From NCBI GenBank assembly GCA_950054155.1, contig CATLOT010000001.1, positions 124,001 to 188,000 of the forward strand: a DNA stretch of 64,000 nucleotides, written 5' to 3'. This DNA comes from an uncultured Bacteriovoracaceae bacterium. GTDB lineage: Bacteria; Bdellovibrionota; Bacteriovoracia; Bacteriovoracales; Bacteriovoracaceae. Under the pieces are notes generated by a model. It was not told where the DNA came from. It searched no databases and saw only the letters and a program-made list of their open reading frames with translations. Made by a program: the position numbers and the translations under genes. This document shows, one piece after another, positions 1-8,817 of the stretch; position 1 is the stretch's first letter, and each line of letters begins with the position of its first letter.

Positions 1-1005
1 ATGGTTGATAAGTCCTCTTATATGTTTGTAACTGGACCTGATGTCATTAAGACTGTGACTCATGAAGAGGTTACAAAAGAAGACCTTGGTGGGGCAGCCT
101 CACATAATGAAAAGTCTGGTGTTGCTCAATTTAAGTGTGCTGACGAGGATGACTGTTTTGAACGCGTGCGTGAGCTCATGGCCTATGTACCTGCATCAAA
201 CTATCGCAAGCAGACACTTAAGGAAACAGGTGACAATGTTTTCAGAGATAATACTAAGCTTAAGGATTTGATTCCAGCTAATCCTAAGAAACCGTATGAT
301 ATGAAAGAAGTGATCATTGACGTCGTTGATGATGGCTCTTTTCTTGAGGTTCATAAAGACTTTGCGAAGAATATCATCTGTGGTTTTGCTTCAGTTGGTG
401 GAATTAAAATAGGTATCGTAGCAAACCAGCCTCAAGTTCTTGCTGGGGTTCTGGATATTGATTCTTCAAGAAAGGCTGCGCGTTTTGTTCGTTTTTGTGA
501 TGCTTTCGATATACCAATTCTAACACTTGTTGATGTCCCTGGTTTCCTTCCAGGTACAACACAAGAATATGGTGGAATTATTACTCATGGTTCAAAGCTA
601 CTCTTTGCTTATGCTGAGGCCACTGTTCCTATGATTACGCTTATCACACGTAAGGCATATGGTGGTGCATATGATGTTATGGCATCAAAGCATATCAAGG
701 CGGATGTAAACCTTGCTTATCCTACTGCTGAAATTGCTGTGATGGGTGCTGACGGGGCAGTAAATATTATTTTTAGAAATGAACTTAAGGGCCTTGAGGG
801 TGAAGCTTATGACAAAAAGAAAGCTGAGCTTGTAAAAAATTACGAGGAAAGGTTTAACAATCCTTATCGTGCGGCAGAGCAAGGCTATTTGGACGCTGTT
901 ATCTATCCTGAAGAAACACGTAAACGACTCTATGAGTATTTTACAGTTCTAAAAGATAAGAAGGTTGAGTTACCACAGAGAAAACACGGGAATATCCAGC
1001 TATGA
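1..1005 (+). CDS. pccB: Propionyl-CoA carboxylase carboxyltransferase (beta) subunit, 5'-truncated
   Basis: This is the carboxyltransferase subunit of an acyl-CoA carboxylase. It moves the carboxyl group from carboxybiotin to propionyl-CoA, giving methylmalonyl-CoA. Only the last 334 residues are present, against about 510 in the family. The ATG at base 1 is an internal methionine, so the gene starts before the window. The crotonase-like core is clear, with the GGAASHNEKSGVA loop near residue 31 and a GGAYDVMASKHIKAD glycine-rich oxyanion segment near residue 220. The stop overlaps the next start (ATGA), which implies translational coupling with the biotin carboxylase. Acetyl-CoA is another possible substrate, but the carrier arrangement and the methylmalonyl-CoA mutase nearby favour propionyl-CoA. 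Confidence 0.93.
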   Translation: MVDKSSYMFVTGPDVIKTVTHEEVTKEDLGGAASHNEKSGVAQFKCADEDDCFERVRELMAYVPASNYRKQTLKETGDNVFRDNTKLKDLIPANPKKPYDMKEVIIDVVDDGSFLEVHKDFAKNIICGFASVGGIKIGIVANQPQVLAGVLDIDSSRKAARFVRFCDAFDIPILTLVDVPGFLPGTTQEYGGIITHGSKLLFAYAEATVPMITLITRKAYGGAYDVMASKHIKADVNLAYPTAEIAVMGADGAVNIIFRNELKGLEGEAYDKKKAELVKNYEERFNNPYRAAEQGYLDAVIYPEETRKRLYEYFTVLKDKKVELPQRKHGNIQL

Positions 1006-2453
1006 ATATACGATTACGTGAATCAGAGCCAAAAAGAATTCTCATTGTTAACCGCGGAGAGATTGCATCTCGAGTGGCCAAAGCTTGTCGCGAGCTAGGG
1101 CACACTGCTGTTGGTATTTTTACTGACAATGAAATGAATGCAGCTCACTTAGAGTTTTGTGATGAGTGGATTCACATGAAGGGCTCAACGAATGCTGAGA
1201 CTTATCTTAATGTGGAAGGTCTCCTTAAAATTATTAAAGATAATAATATCGATGGTGTTCATCCCGGGTATGGTTTTCTTTCAGAAAATGGTGCTTTTGC
1301 CAAAACTCTTGAGAAGGAAGGTGTGGCCTTTATTGGCCCTCATGCCGAAGCCATTCGTGTGATGGGAGATAAGGCCACTTCTAAAGCACTTGCTCGCGAT
1401 GCTGGAGTTCCTGTTGTTCCAGGAACAGCAGAAGCCGTGCCAACAGTGGAAAAGGCTTTAGAGGTTGCTCAAGAAATTGGTTACCCCGTACTTCTTAAGG
1501 CTGTTGCTGGCGGTGGTGGTCGTGGTATGCGTGCCTGCTTAAATGATGAGGAAGTGAAGGCCCAGTTTGAAGCTGTGGGAAGAGAGGCTGTGTCAGCCTT
1601 TGGTAATGGTGATCTTCTTGTAGAAAAGTTAATTGTTAATCCCCATCATATTGAAGTTCAAATCATGGCCGATAAGAATGGAAATGTTTTTCATTTCTAT
1701 GAGCGGGAGTGTTCGATTCAGCGTCGCCACCAAAAGATTGTTGAAGAGGCCCCTTCTCCTTTTATCGGTGAGGATGAGGAACTGAGAAAGCGTATTTGTG
1801 ATACTGCTGTGAAACTTGCGAAGGCCGTGAATTATGACAGTGCAGGTACTGTTGAATTCATTATGGGAGAAGATAAGAACTTTTATTTTCTTGAAATGAA
1901 TACTCGTATTCAGGTTGAGCATCCTATCACTGAAGAGATTACGGGAGCTGACCTCATTATTTGCATGATTCAATCTGCATTCGGTGAAGATCTTCAAATT
2001 CCTAGTCAAGAATGGATTAAGAAAACAGGTCATGCGATTGAGTGTCGAATTTGTGCAGAAGATCCAATAACGATGCTTCCTGCTCCAGGAAAGGTGACGG
2101 GTTTTGAGACCAACTTTCCACAGGGAGTTCGTTTCGATCATTGTCTCTATCGAGGACTAGATGTCACGCCAGACTTTGATCCTATGGTTGGTAAACTTGT
2201 AGCTAAGGGACTTGTTCGCGATGTTGCAATTAGAAAAATGAGAGCTGCTCTTGATGGTCTTTATATTGAAGGTCTGAAAAACAATATTCCACTTCATAAA
2301 GTCATTATGGATGAGGAAGAGTTTAGAGAAGGCTCATACACAACAGACTATATTAAGAAAGTTGCTCCTCAGGAGAGAATCAATACTGATGTTGATTTTG
2401 GCTCTGTATATAAAAAACTTGCTGCTGCAGAAGCAAGAAATATGGGAATGTAG
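1002..2453 (+). CDS. pccA: Acyl-CoA (propionyl-CoA) carboxylase biotin carboxylase subunit
   Basis: This ATP-dependent biotin carboxylase charges the carrier biotin with bicarbonate. It has 483 residues. The ATP-grasp fold shows the glycine-rich loop GGGGRGMR near residue 168 and the EMNTRIQVEHPITE catalytic segment near residue 297. The length matches a stand-alone AccC-type subunit. Typical alpha subunits of propionyl-CoA carboxylase are about 660 residues because they also carry the biotin domain, which here is the next gene. The ATG overlaps the upstream stop by four bases and the next gene begins 9 bases later, so the three subunits form one operon. Acetyl-CoA carboxylase AccC is the main alternative identity. 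Confidence 0.92.
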   Translation: MNIRLRESEPKRILIVNRGEIASRVAKACRELGHTAVGIFTDNEMNAAHLEFCDEWIHMKGSTNAETYLNVEGLLKIIKDNNIDGVHPGYGFLSENGAFAKTLEKEGVAFIGPHAEAIRVMGDKATSKALARDAGVPVVPGTAEAVPTVEKALEVAQEIGYPVLLKAVAGGGGRGMRACLNDEEVKAQFEAVGREAVSAFGNGDLLVEKLIVNPHHIEVQIMADKNGNVFHFYERECSIQRRHQKIVEEAPSPFIGEDEELRKRICDTAVKLAKAVNYDSAGTVEFIMGEDKNFYFLEMNTRIQVEHPITEEITGADLIICMIQSAFGEDLQIPSQEWIKKTGHAIECRICAEDPITMLPAPGKVTGFETNFPQGVRFDHCLYRGLDVTPDFDPMVGKLVAKGLVRDVAIRKMRAALDGLYIEGLKNNIPLHKVIMDEEEFREGSYTTDYIKKVAPQERINTDVDFGSVYKKLAAAEARNMGM

Positions 2454-2462
2454 GGGGTCGAG

Positions 2463-2969
2463 ATGAGAAGTTATTTAATCGATTCAGAACAGAACGAATA
2501 CATTGTTGATCTTCGCAAAACGATAAAGCACTCAAGTGAGCTTGTTGAATTTGAGTTTTCAACAATTGAAGATAATAAGGTTGTAGATTCAAAGAATGTT
2601 TTCATTAGAAAACTTGCGGGAAATTACTACTGCAGTTTTGATAATAAGGCATGGAGAAAGCTTGCGAGACAACATGTTCCTAAAAAGCTTTTAAATGTCG
2701 ATAGAGTTTTTGACCTCTATCGTGGATATAAGCCTTCCGGCTTAAGTTCAGGTGCTTCTGGGGATCTCTTAACTCAAATGCCAGGAAAGATTGTGAAAAT
2801 CAATGTTAAAGAGGGTGATACTGTTGAAGCCGGAGATTGCGTTTTAATTTTAGAGGCCATGAAAATGGAAAATGAAATTAAAACATCAATTGGTGGTACG
2901 GTGAAAACAATTCACGTGTCAGAGGGAGATGCACTTGATTCAGGTGTACTCATGATGGAAATCGAATAA
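2463..2969 (+). CDS. Biotin carboxyl carrier protein of the acyl-CoA carboxylase
   Basis: This 168-residue protein carries the biotinyl domain at its C-terminus. The biotinylation motif EAMKMEN is at about residues 131-137, so the modified lysine is K134. The first ~95 residues contain a predicted beta-rich part that may correspond to the BT linker of fused carboxylase alpha chains; that is inference. The start is preceded by GGGGTCGAG. It lies between the biotin carboxylase and hflK (12-base gap). The BirA-type ligase encoded at 36922-37599 would attach biotin. Confidence 0.88.
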   Translation: MRSYLIDSEQNEYIVDLRKTIKHSSELVEFEFSTIEDNKVVDSKNVFIRKLAGNYYCSFDNKAWRKLARQHVPKKLLNVDRVFDLYRGYKPSGLSSGASGDLLTQMPGKIVKINVKEGDTVEAGDCVLILEAMKMENEIKTSIGGTVKTIHVSEGDALDSGVLMMEIE

Positions 2970-2981
2970 GAGAGGAATTAG

Positions 2982-3959
2982 ATGAATAATGATTGGGATA
3001 GGGCAAAGGCTGACTTACAAAAAGGGATGAAATTTGTCGTTCCTTTAATAGGTCTTCTCTTTGTCGTTGGGTTAATTAGGACAAGCTTTTACACTGTTGA
3101 CCCTGATGAGGAAGCAGTTATTATTCGCTTTGGTCAGTATGTGGGAACATCGCAGCCGGGTCTTCATTTTAAGCTCCCTTTGGGAATTGATGATGTCATT
3201 CTGGTAAAAACTAAACGAGTGCTTCAGCAGGAGTTTGGTTTTAGAACGAGAAATACCTCTGGGCGTAGAACGACTTATGATGAAAAGAACTTTGATATTG
3301 AATCACTAATGCTGACTGGAGATCTTAATGTCGCCGATGTTGAGTGGGTTGTTCAGTATCAAATTGCTGATCCTTTTAAATATCTGTTTCAGACGTCGGC
3401 TCCAGAGAGGAATATCCATGACGTTTCTGAGTCAATTATGAGGAGAGTTGTAGGGGATAGACTTGTAACAGAGGTCCTTACGACAGGTCGTGTGGAAATT
3501 GCCACAGAGGCGAAAGACCTCATGCAAGAGATTCTTGATAAGTATGATATGGGGGTAAAGGTTGTGACGGTGAAGTTGCAGGATGTGAACCCACCTGATG
3601 TCGTTAAGAAGTCTTTCAATGAAGTTAACGCTGCTAAACAAGAGCAGGAAAAGGTTATTAATCAGGCTGAGGAAGCTTATAACCGTGTTATTCCTGAGGC
3701 ACGAGGTAAGGCGGAGAAGCTGATTAGTGAGGCAGAGGGTTATGCTAAGGCCCAAGTCAATGAGGCTGAGGGTGATGCTCAAAAGTTCAGTGCTATTTTA
3801 ACTGAGTATAGGCGTGCACCTTCTATCACAAGGAAGAGAATTTATCTTGAGACGATGGAGAGCATTTTAAAGAAAGTAAAAGATATTACTGTTGTTGATG
3901 AATCTGTAAAAGGTGTCCTTCCTGTTTACAGTGGAAAAGGAGCTATAAATGGGAAATAA
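2982..3959 (+). CDS. hflK: HflK-type SPFH/Band 7 membrane protein
   Basis: HflK and HflC form a large periplasm-facing inner-membrane complex that surrounds and modulates the FtsH protease. The protein has a short cytoplasmic N-terminus, one membrane segment at about residues 16-34, then the SPFH domain with the FGQYVGTSQPGLHFKLP segment, and an alanine/glutamate-rich coiled coil (about residues 215-265). Its start follows AGAGGAATTAG. The hflC ATG lies inside its last codons, an 11-base overlap that indicates tight coupling. At 325 residues it is shorter than E. coli HflK because the glycine-rich N-terminal arm is missing. Confidence 0.92.
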   Translation: MNNDWDRAKADLQKGMKFVVPLIGLLFVVGLIRTSFYTVDPDEEAVIIRFGQYVGTSQPGLHFKLPLGIDDVILVKTKRVLQQEFGFRTRNTSGRRTTYDEKNFDIESLMLTGDLNVADVEWVVQYQIADPFKYLFQTSAPERNIHDVSESIMRRVVGDRLVTEVLTTGRVEIATEAKDLMQEILDKYDMGVKVVTVKLQDVNPPDVVKKSFNEVNAAKQEQEKVINQAEEAYNRVIPEARGKAEKLISEAEGYAKAQVNEAEGDAQKFSAILTEYRRAPSITRKRIYLETMESILKKVKDITVVDESVKGVLPVYSGKGAINGK

Positions 3960-4926
3960 ATCGGTTCTACTTTTAGTTCTTTTGTTTTTGGTTGGGATTG
4001 TACTTAAGTCTACATTCTTTGAAGTGAATGAAGGACGTCAGGCCATCATCACTCAGTTTGGTAAACCTGTTGGAGAGCCTATTACTGATGCTGGTCTCCA
4101 TACAAAGATTCCCTTTATTCAAGAAGCTCGCTTTGTTGATAAGAGAATCTTAAGTTGGGACGGTTATCCGAATCAAATCCCTACGAAGGATAAAAAATAT
4201 ATTAAAGTTGATACAACTGCACGTTGGAAAGTTGTTGATGCTCTTAAGTTTATTCAAACTGTTCGTAATGAAAGCGGAGCAAAAGCTCGTCTCGATGCCA
4301 TTTTAGATTCTGCTACTCGTGATGTGATCTCGAATCATAATCTTGTCGAAGCGGTTCGTAACTCTAATGCTATTATTCAAAAGATTGAAGAGAAGAAAGA
4401 AGAGATTCAGCGCATGAAAGCGGAAGGAAAGCCCGTTATTGAAGAGGGTGTTTCTGGAGAAATTGAGAAGATTCTTGTTGGTAGAGAAAACCTAAGTGGG
4501 ATGATCGTCAAGTCAGCTGAGCCTGAACTTACTGCTTTTGGAATTGAGCTCATTGATGTCCAGTTGAGACGCATTAGTTATGAGAAATCAGTTGAATCAA
4601 AGGTTTATGAAAGAATGACCTCTGAAAGACAAAGAATTGCTCAGAAAATTCGATCTATTGGCCAAGGTGAAAAAGCTAAGATTGAAGGAAGGCTTGAACG
4701 AGACCTACGTGAAATTCGCTCTCAGGCTTATAAAAAAGCACAGATTCTAAGAGGTAAGGGAGAGGCGAAAGCTGTAAAGATTTACGCGCAGTCACTTTCT
4801 GCTGATCCTAATTTCTATCAATTCTTAAAGACAATGGAAGTTTATAAGAACTCTATTCAGGAAAGAACGAAGTTCTTAATGAGCTCTGACGGAGAGCTCT
4901 TTAAGTTTTTCAAGAAAATAAATTAA
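3949..4926 (+). CDS. hflC: HflC-type SPFH/Band 7 membrane protein
   Basis: This is the partner of HflK in the FtsH-modulating complex. It has an N-terminal membrane segment (about residues 4-20), then FEVNEGRQAIITQFGKP at the start of the SPFH domain, and a long charged helix near residues 215-275. The last part (SLSADPNFYQFLKTMEVYK) is typical of HflC. At 325 residues it has a usual length. It overlaps hflK by 11 bases and converges with speA, sharing four bases of stop region (4923-4926). No terminator hairpin was seen in this junction. Confidence 0.93.
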   Translation: MGNKSVLLLVLLFLVGIVLKSTFFEVNEGRQAIITQFGKPVGEPITDAGLHTKIPFIQEARFVDKRILSWDGYPNQIPTKDKKYIKVDTTARWKVVDALKFIQTVRNESGAKARLDAILDSATRDVISNHNLVEAVRNSNAIIQKIEEKKEEIQRMKAEGKPVIEEGVSGEIEKILVGRENLSGMIVKSAEPELTAFGIELIDVQLRRISYEKSVESKVYERMTSERQRIAQKIRSIGQGEKAKIEGRLERDLREIRSQAYKKAQILRGKGEAKAVKIYAQSLSADPNFYQFLKTMEVYKNSIQERTKFLMSSDGELFKFFKKIN

Positions 4927-6827
4927 TTCCTGAGATACGTGTAGCTCGTGAGGCAATCTTCATAGAAGTCCACGAGCTTTACTCCTAAGCGTGGGGGAAT
5001 CTTCCCTTCGCTCACAATCTTATTCATTTTCTTTTTAAGTCTCTGGGCCATGAGTTCAGGATTGTACTGCATCGTTGAAAGAACGGTTGATGAAGTATTT
5101 CCTTTGATGATTTCTTCAATATAAAAGCCTTGAGGATCATCGTTGTCGCCATAGACATGGACTTCGTGCAGACGACCAAAAAGGTTATGCATGTCACCCA
5201 TAACGTCTTGGTAGGCACCAGTTAAAAACATTCCAATAAGATACTCTTGTTCTTTATCAAGCTCGTGGATTGCCATTGTTGATGAAATCCCTTCTCGATT
5301 GATGAATTTATCAATAATTCCATCACTATCGCAGGTGATATCGGCAAGGGAACAATTTACAGTCGGCCGCTCGTTAAGCCTTGAAAGAGGAACAACGGGA
5401 AGGAGTTGATCAATGGCCCAGTGATCGGCTGCCGATTGAAAGACTGAGAAGTTACAAAGGTATTGTGGGGCGAGGGAATCTTCTAAATTCGTGAGAAATT
5501 CAGGAACAAATTCAATCTCTTTACAGAAGTTTTGAAGTTTCTCAATGATTTGCCAATAGAGCGTCTCAAGAATGGCCCTGTCTTCTAATGAAATAACCCC
5601 AAGGTTGAAAGCACTAAGGCCTTGCTCCTTAAGTTGGACGGCCTCATTGTAAATCTCTTGGAAGTTATCCTCCTGCATATTCCAGCTGTGCATTTCCCTC
5701 ATGTTTTTGATGAGGTGATGCTCGTTATCGTGTTTGGTTGTATCATGATTGGGTTGTTTGACATTGATTTGATCAATTACATTTGTCACAACTAGAGAGT
5801 GGTGAGCTGTAATGGCACGGCCACTTTCTGTCACGATATTGGGGTGAGGTACTTTCTCAAGATCACAAATTTGCTTAAGACCGTAAACAATATCTGAGAC
5901 GTATTCTACGAGTGTGTAGTTACAAGAGCTGTCTGAGTTTGAACGGGAACCATCATAATCAATACCGAGACCACCGCCAGCATCAAAGTATTCAAGGGAA
6001 CATCCCATCTTAAAAAGCTGGGTGTAGATGCGTGCACCTTCACTAATCGCTTGCTTAAACGTTCTGATATCTGAAATCTGTGAGCCAATATGAAAGTGAA
6101 AGAGCTTAATACAGTCTTTGAGTCCGTGTGACTCCATAAGTTTTACAGCTTTGATCATTTCAGAGATTGAAAGGCCAAATTTTGCTCGGTCGCCTGTGGA
6201 TTTTGCCCATCGGCCTTGACTTTTAACAGACATCTTTCCACGTAGACCAATGAGAGGTTTTACCTGCATCTCTTCAGAAATTTTGAGGAGCTTTGGGAGT
6301 TCTGAAAATTTCTCAATAACAACGACCACTTTTCTGCCAAGCTGGCGCCCAAGAAGAGCGAGACGAAGGTAGTCTTCATCTTTGTAACCGTTGAGAACAG
6401 TGAGTGCTTCAGGATGGGTATTGTAGGCGAGAACTGAAAGGAGTTCAGGTTTAGAGCCAGCTTCAAGTCCATGACCGAACCCATCACCGGCATCGACGAT
6501 CTCTTCTACAACCTCTCGCATTTGGTTTACTTTAACGGGGTAAACTCCACAGTATTTTCCTTGGTACTTTGCCTCAGTTACGACATCACGAAAGGTAGTA
6601 TTTAACTTTATAACTTGAGAGCGAAGAATATCGTGGAAGCGGATAACGGCAGGAAGACTTACTCCCTGTGAGTGCATCTCTTGCACGACTTCTTTTATAC
6701 TAATGGGCTTAGCTTCAGGGTTTGGTCTAACAATGAGATCCCCTTCGTTACTAATATCAAAGTAACCCTCACCCCAAGTATTTATATTATATGTTTTTTC
6801 AGCTTCTTCTTTTGTCCATTCTTCCAT
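4923..6827 (-). CDS. speA: Biosynthetic arginine decarboxylase SpeA
   Basis: SpeA is the PLP-dependent enzyme that converts arginine to agmatine, the first step of putrescine synthesis by this route. The start is placed at the ATG beginning MEEWTKEEAEK, 16 bases after the speB stop and behind AAGAGAAG. A longer reading to 6899 would overlap speB and has no family support. With this start the protein has 634 residues, close to the family. The PLP lysine lies in the PVKVNQ segment, followed by GLEAGSKPELL and the HFHIGSQ and DAGGGLGIDYDGS motifs of fold-III decarboxylases. speB is directly upstream, so both steps to putrescine are co-transcribed. Confidence 0.95.
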   Translation of the reverse strand: MEEWTKEEAEKTYNINTWGEGYFDISNEGDLIVRPNPEAKPISIKEVVQEMHSQGVSLPAVIRFHDILRSQVIKLNTTFRDVVTEAKYQGKYCGVYPVKVNQMREVVEEIVDAGDGFGHGLEAGSKPELLSVLAYNTHPEALTVLNGYKDEDYLRLALLGRQLGRKVVVVIEKFSELPKLLKISEEMQVKPLIGLRGKMSVKSQGRWAKSTGDRAKFGLSISEMIKAVKLMESHGLKDCIKLFHFHIGSQISDIRTFKQAISEGARIYTQLFKMGCSLEYFDAGGGLGIDYDGSRSNSDSSCNYTLVEYVSDIVYGLKQICDLEKVPHPNIVTESGRAITAHHSLVVTNVIDQINVKQPNHDTTKHDNEHHLIKNMREMHSWNMQEDNFQEIYNEAVQLKEQGLSAFNLGVISLEDRAILETLYWQIIEKLQNFCKEIEFVPEFLTNLEDSLAPQYLCNFSVFQSAADHWAIDQLLPVVPLSRLNERPTVNCSLADITCDSDGIIDKFINREGISSTMAIHELDKEQEYLIGMFLTGAYQDVMGDMHNLFGRLHEVHVYGDNDDPQGFYIEEIIKGNTSSTVLSTMQYNPELMAQRLKKKMNKIVSEGKIPPRLGVKLVDFYEDCLTSYTYLRN

Positions 6828-6843
6828 TTGGCTTCTCTTGTAA

Positions 6844-7746
6844 TTATGAGTTGAGGGCGAGAATTGTTTCTCGAGTGACCTTGGTCGCAAAAACGTCACT
6901 ATTACCTGTTGGATCGATAGTCGGTGCTAGTTCGACGATGTCGGCACCGACAAAGTTTTTATTTCTAAGAATCTTCATGAGCTTTATGAAGGAATGAAAG
7001 GTCTCTCCTCCGGCTTCAGGGGTTCCCGTACCTGGAAGAAAGCTTGGGTCGAAGTAATCGAGATCAAGTGTAAGGTAAATAGGTCTTTGGTCGTCAATGT
7101 CTTTAACGCTTGTGAGGAAGTCCTCAAGACTTTTACGGATTGTTTTATGTTCATTCATCCACACATACTCTTCTTTAGTTCCTGAGCGGATACCGTATTG
7201 AATAAGCTGGTGCTTGTCGGTCATGTGATCGAGCGCTCTTCTTATGATGCTAGCATGACTATAGTGATAGCCTTCGTAGCCATCACGAAGGTCGGCGTGA
7301 GCATCAAGATGGAGAACGACGAGGTCTTCATAGTTTTCTAGATATGTTTTTAAGGGAGCGTAAGAAATAGAATGCTCTCCACCAAGAGTGAGAACTTTTA
7401 TATTTTTTTCTTTTAGGGAAATGCCTTCGCAGAGTTTGAGAAAGGAGTCTGTACCTGCTTGCCAATTCTTTTCCTGGTCCTCTGTATTGAGTACAGGAAC
7501 GTTTCCAAGGTCATAGAGACCTTGAATATCTTCGAGATCAGCATCGAGATACGGTGAGTATGATTCAATTCCTGTACTTACACTGCGAATGGCATCTGGA
7601 CCATGCTTTGTTCCCTTTCTAAAGCAGGCAGTTCCATCAAATTCAAAACCGATAAGATAGGTACCGGGATGATTTATATCTTTTGTAAATTCAAAGAAAT
7701 CGTATGGCCCGATTTCGGGGTGAATGGGATCATGACTCATTGGCAA
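6844..7746 (-). CDS. speB: Agmatinase (ureohydrolase family) SpeB
   Basis: This manganese ureohydrolase probably hydrolyses agmatine to putrescine and urea. It has 300 residues. The metal-binding motifs of the arginase/agmatinase family are present: GGEHS, HLDAHADLRD and LDLDYFDPSFLPGTGTPEAGG-like, in the expected order. The assignment as agmatinase rather than arginase or formiminoglutamase rests on the speA gene directly downstream. The start ATG is followed by MSHDP; a second reading from MPMS is two codons longer. The 85-base gap to meaB upstream may contain its promoter. Confidence 0.92.
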   Translation of the reverse strand: MPMSHDPIHPEIGPYDFFEFTKDINHPGTYLIGFEFDGTACFRKGTKHGPDAIRSVSTGIESYSPYLDADLEDIQGLYDLGNVPVLNTEDQEKNWQAGTDSFLKLCEGISLKEKNIKVLTLGGEHSISYAPLKTYLENYEDLVVLHLDAHADLRDGYEGYHYSHASIIRRALDHMTDKHQLIQYGIRSGTKEEYVWMNEHKTIRKSLEDFLTSVKDIDDQRPIYLTLDLDYFDPSFLPGTGTPEAGGETFHSFIKLMKILRNKNFVGADIVELAPTIDPTGNSDVFATKVTRETILALNS

Positions 7747-7831
7747 GCCTCTCTATGATTCTAAAGTGTTATAGGAGATTTTTAACCCAAGCTTGCGTCC
7801 ATGGGAAGGTAATTTTAAGCGAATTCGGTGC

Positions 7832-8809
7832 CTAGGAAATGTTTTCACGCAGAGCGTTTAGCATTTCGAGAGAGCCCTCGCGAGCAGTTAATTTTTGGCT
7901 TAGAACTTTGTTTTCTATTGATTGAAAGGTTTTCTTTATCTCGTCTGAGCCTTCAATAAGAAACTTGAGTTCTCTTTGGAAAAGACTGTGAAGCCAGGCC
8001 TTTGTTTGGCCAAGTCTATGATCTTGAAAGTGACCTTTTTCTTGAGATAATTCTTTGAAATTATTCATATGATCAATGATTTTATCAAACCCCTGCTTTT
8101 CTAAAGCGCTACAGGTTAAAACGGTAGGACTCCAAAAGCGCTCTTTTTTGATGATGTTGAGGGCATTTTGATAGTGAGTTTTAGCGTTTTCTGCGAGGAT
8201 CTTTGTCTCGCCATCAGCCTTGTTGATGATGAGAAGGTCAGCTAACTCAATAATTCCTTTTTTTATTCCTTGGAGTTCATCTCCTGCATTGGGAACCATA
8301 AGAACCATGAAGAGGTCGACCATTGAAGCGACTTCGTATTCAGATTGACCGACGCCAACAGTTTCAATAAGGACAATGTCGTAGCCAGCTGATTCACAAA
8401 GAAAAATAGATTCTCGCGTTTTATTGGCAACACCCCCTAGGCTTCCCGTGGTAGGAGAGGGACGAATAAAGGCGTTTGAGTTTTGGGAAAGTTCCTCCAT
8501 TCGTGTTTTATCACCAAGAATACTACCTCCCGAAAGGGGTGAGCTTGGATCAACTGCAAGAACTGCAACTTTATGTCCTCGCTTTATAAGCTCAAGACCA
8601 AAGACTTCGATAAAGCTTGATTTACCAACACCGGGTATACCTGAAATTCCTATTCTTAAAGATTTCCCAGAGCTTGGGAGAGTTTCTTTAAGAATCTCAT
8701 CGGCAAGACCTCTATCAGAACTCTTTGTCGACTCAACTAAAGTAATCGCCTTGGCGAGGGCCCTGCGATCAGCAGCCTTAAGTTTTTGAGAAATTTCTTT
8801 TGTATCCAC
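7832..8809 (-). CDS. meaB: MeaB/ArgK-type GTPase, methylmalonyl-CoA mutase chaperone
   Basis: MeaB is a G3E-family GTPase. It protects methylmalonyl-CoA mutase and gates loading of adenosylcobalamin. The 325-residue protein has a P-loop [13 protein letters not shown] at about residues 53-65, the [20 protein letters not shown] switch region typical of MeaB/Arg[10 protein letters not shown], and an NKADGE guanine-specificity motif. It begins 8 bases after the mutase stop on the same strand, which is the usual arrangement and supports the chaperone role over an unrelated GTPase. Confidence 0.95.
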   Translation of the reverse strand: MDTKEISQKLKAADRRALAKAITLVESTKSSDRGLADEILKETLPSSGKSLRIGISGIPGVGKSSFIEVFGLELIKRGHKVAVLAVDPSSPLSGGSILGDKTRMEELSQNSNAFIRPSPTTGSLGGVANKTRESIFLCESAGYDIVLIETVGVGQSEYEVASMVDLFMVLMVPNAGDELQGIKKGIIELADLLIINKADGETKILAENAKTHYQNALNIIKKERFWSPTVLTCSALEKQGFDKIIDHMNNFKELSQEKGHFQDHRLGQTKAWLHSLFQRELKFLIEGSDEIKKTFQSIENKVLSQKLTAREGSLEMLNALRENIS

Positions 8810-8817
8810 CGTCGACC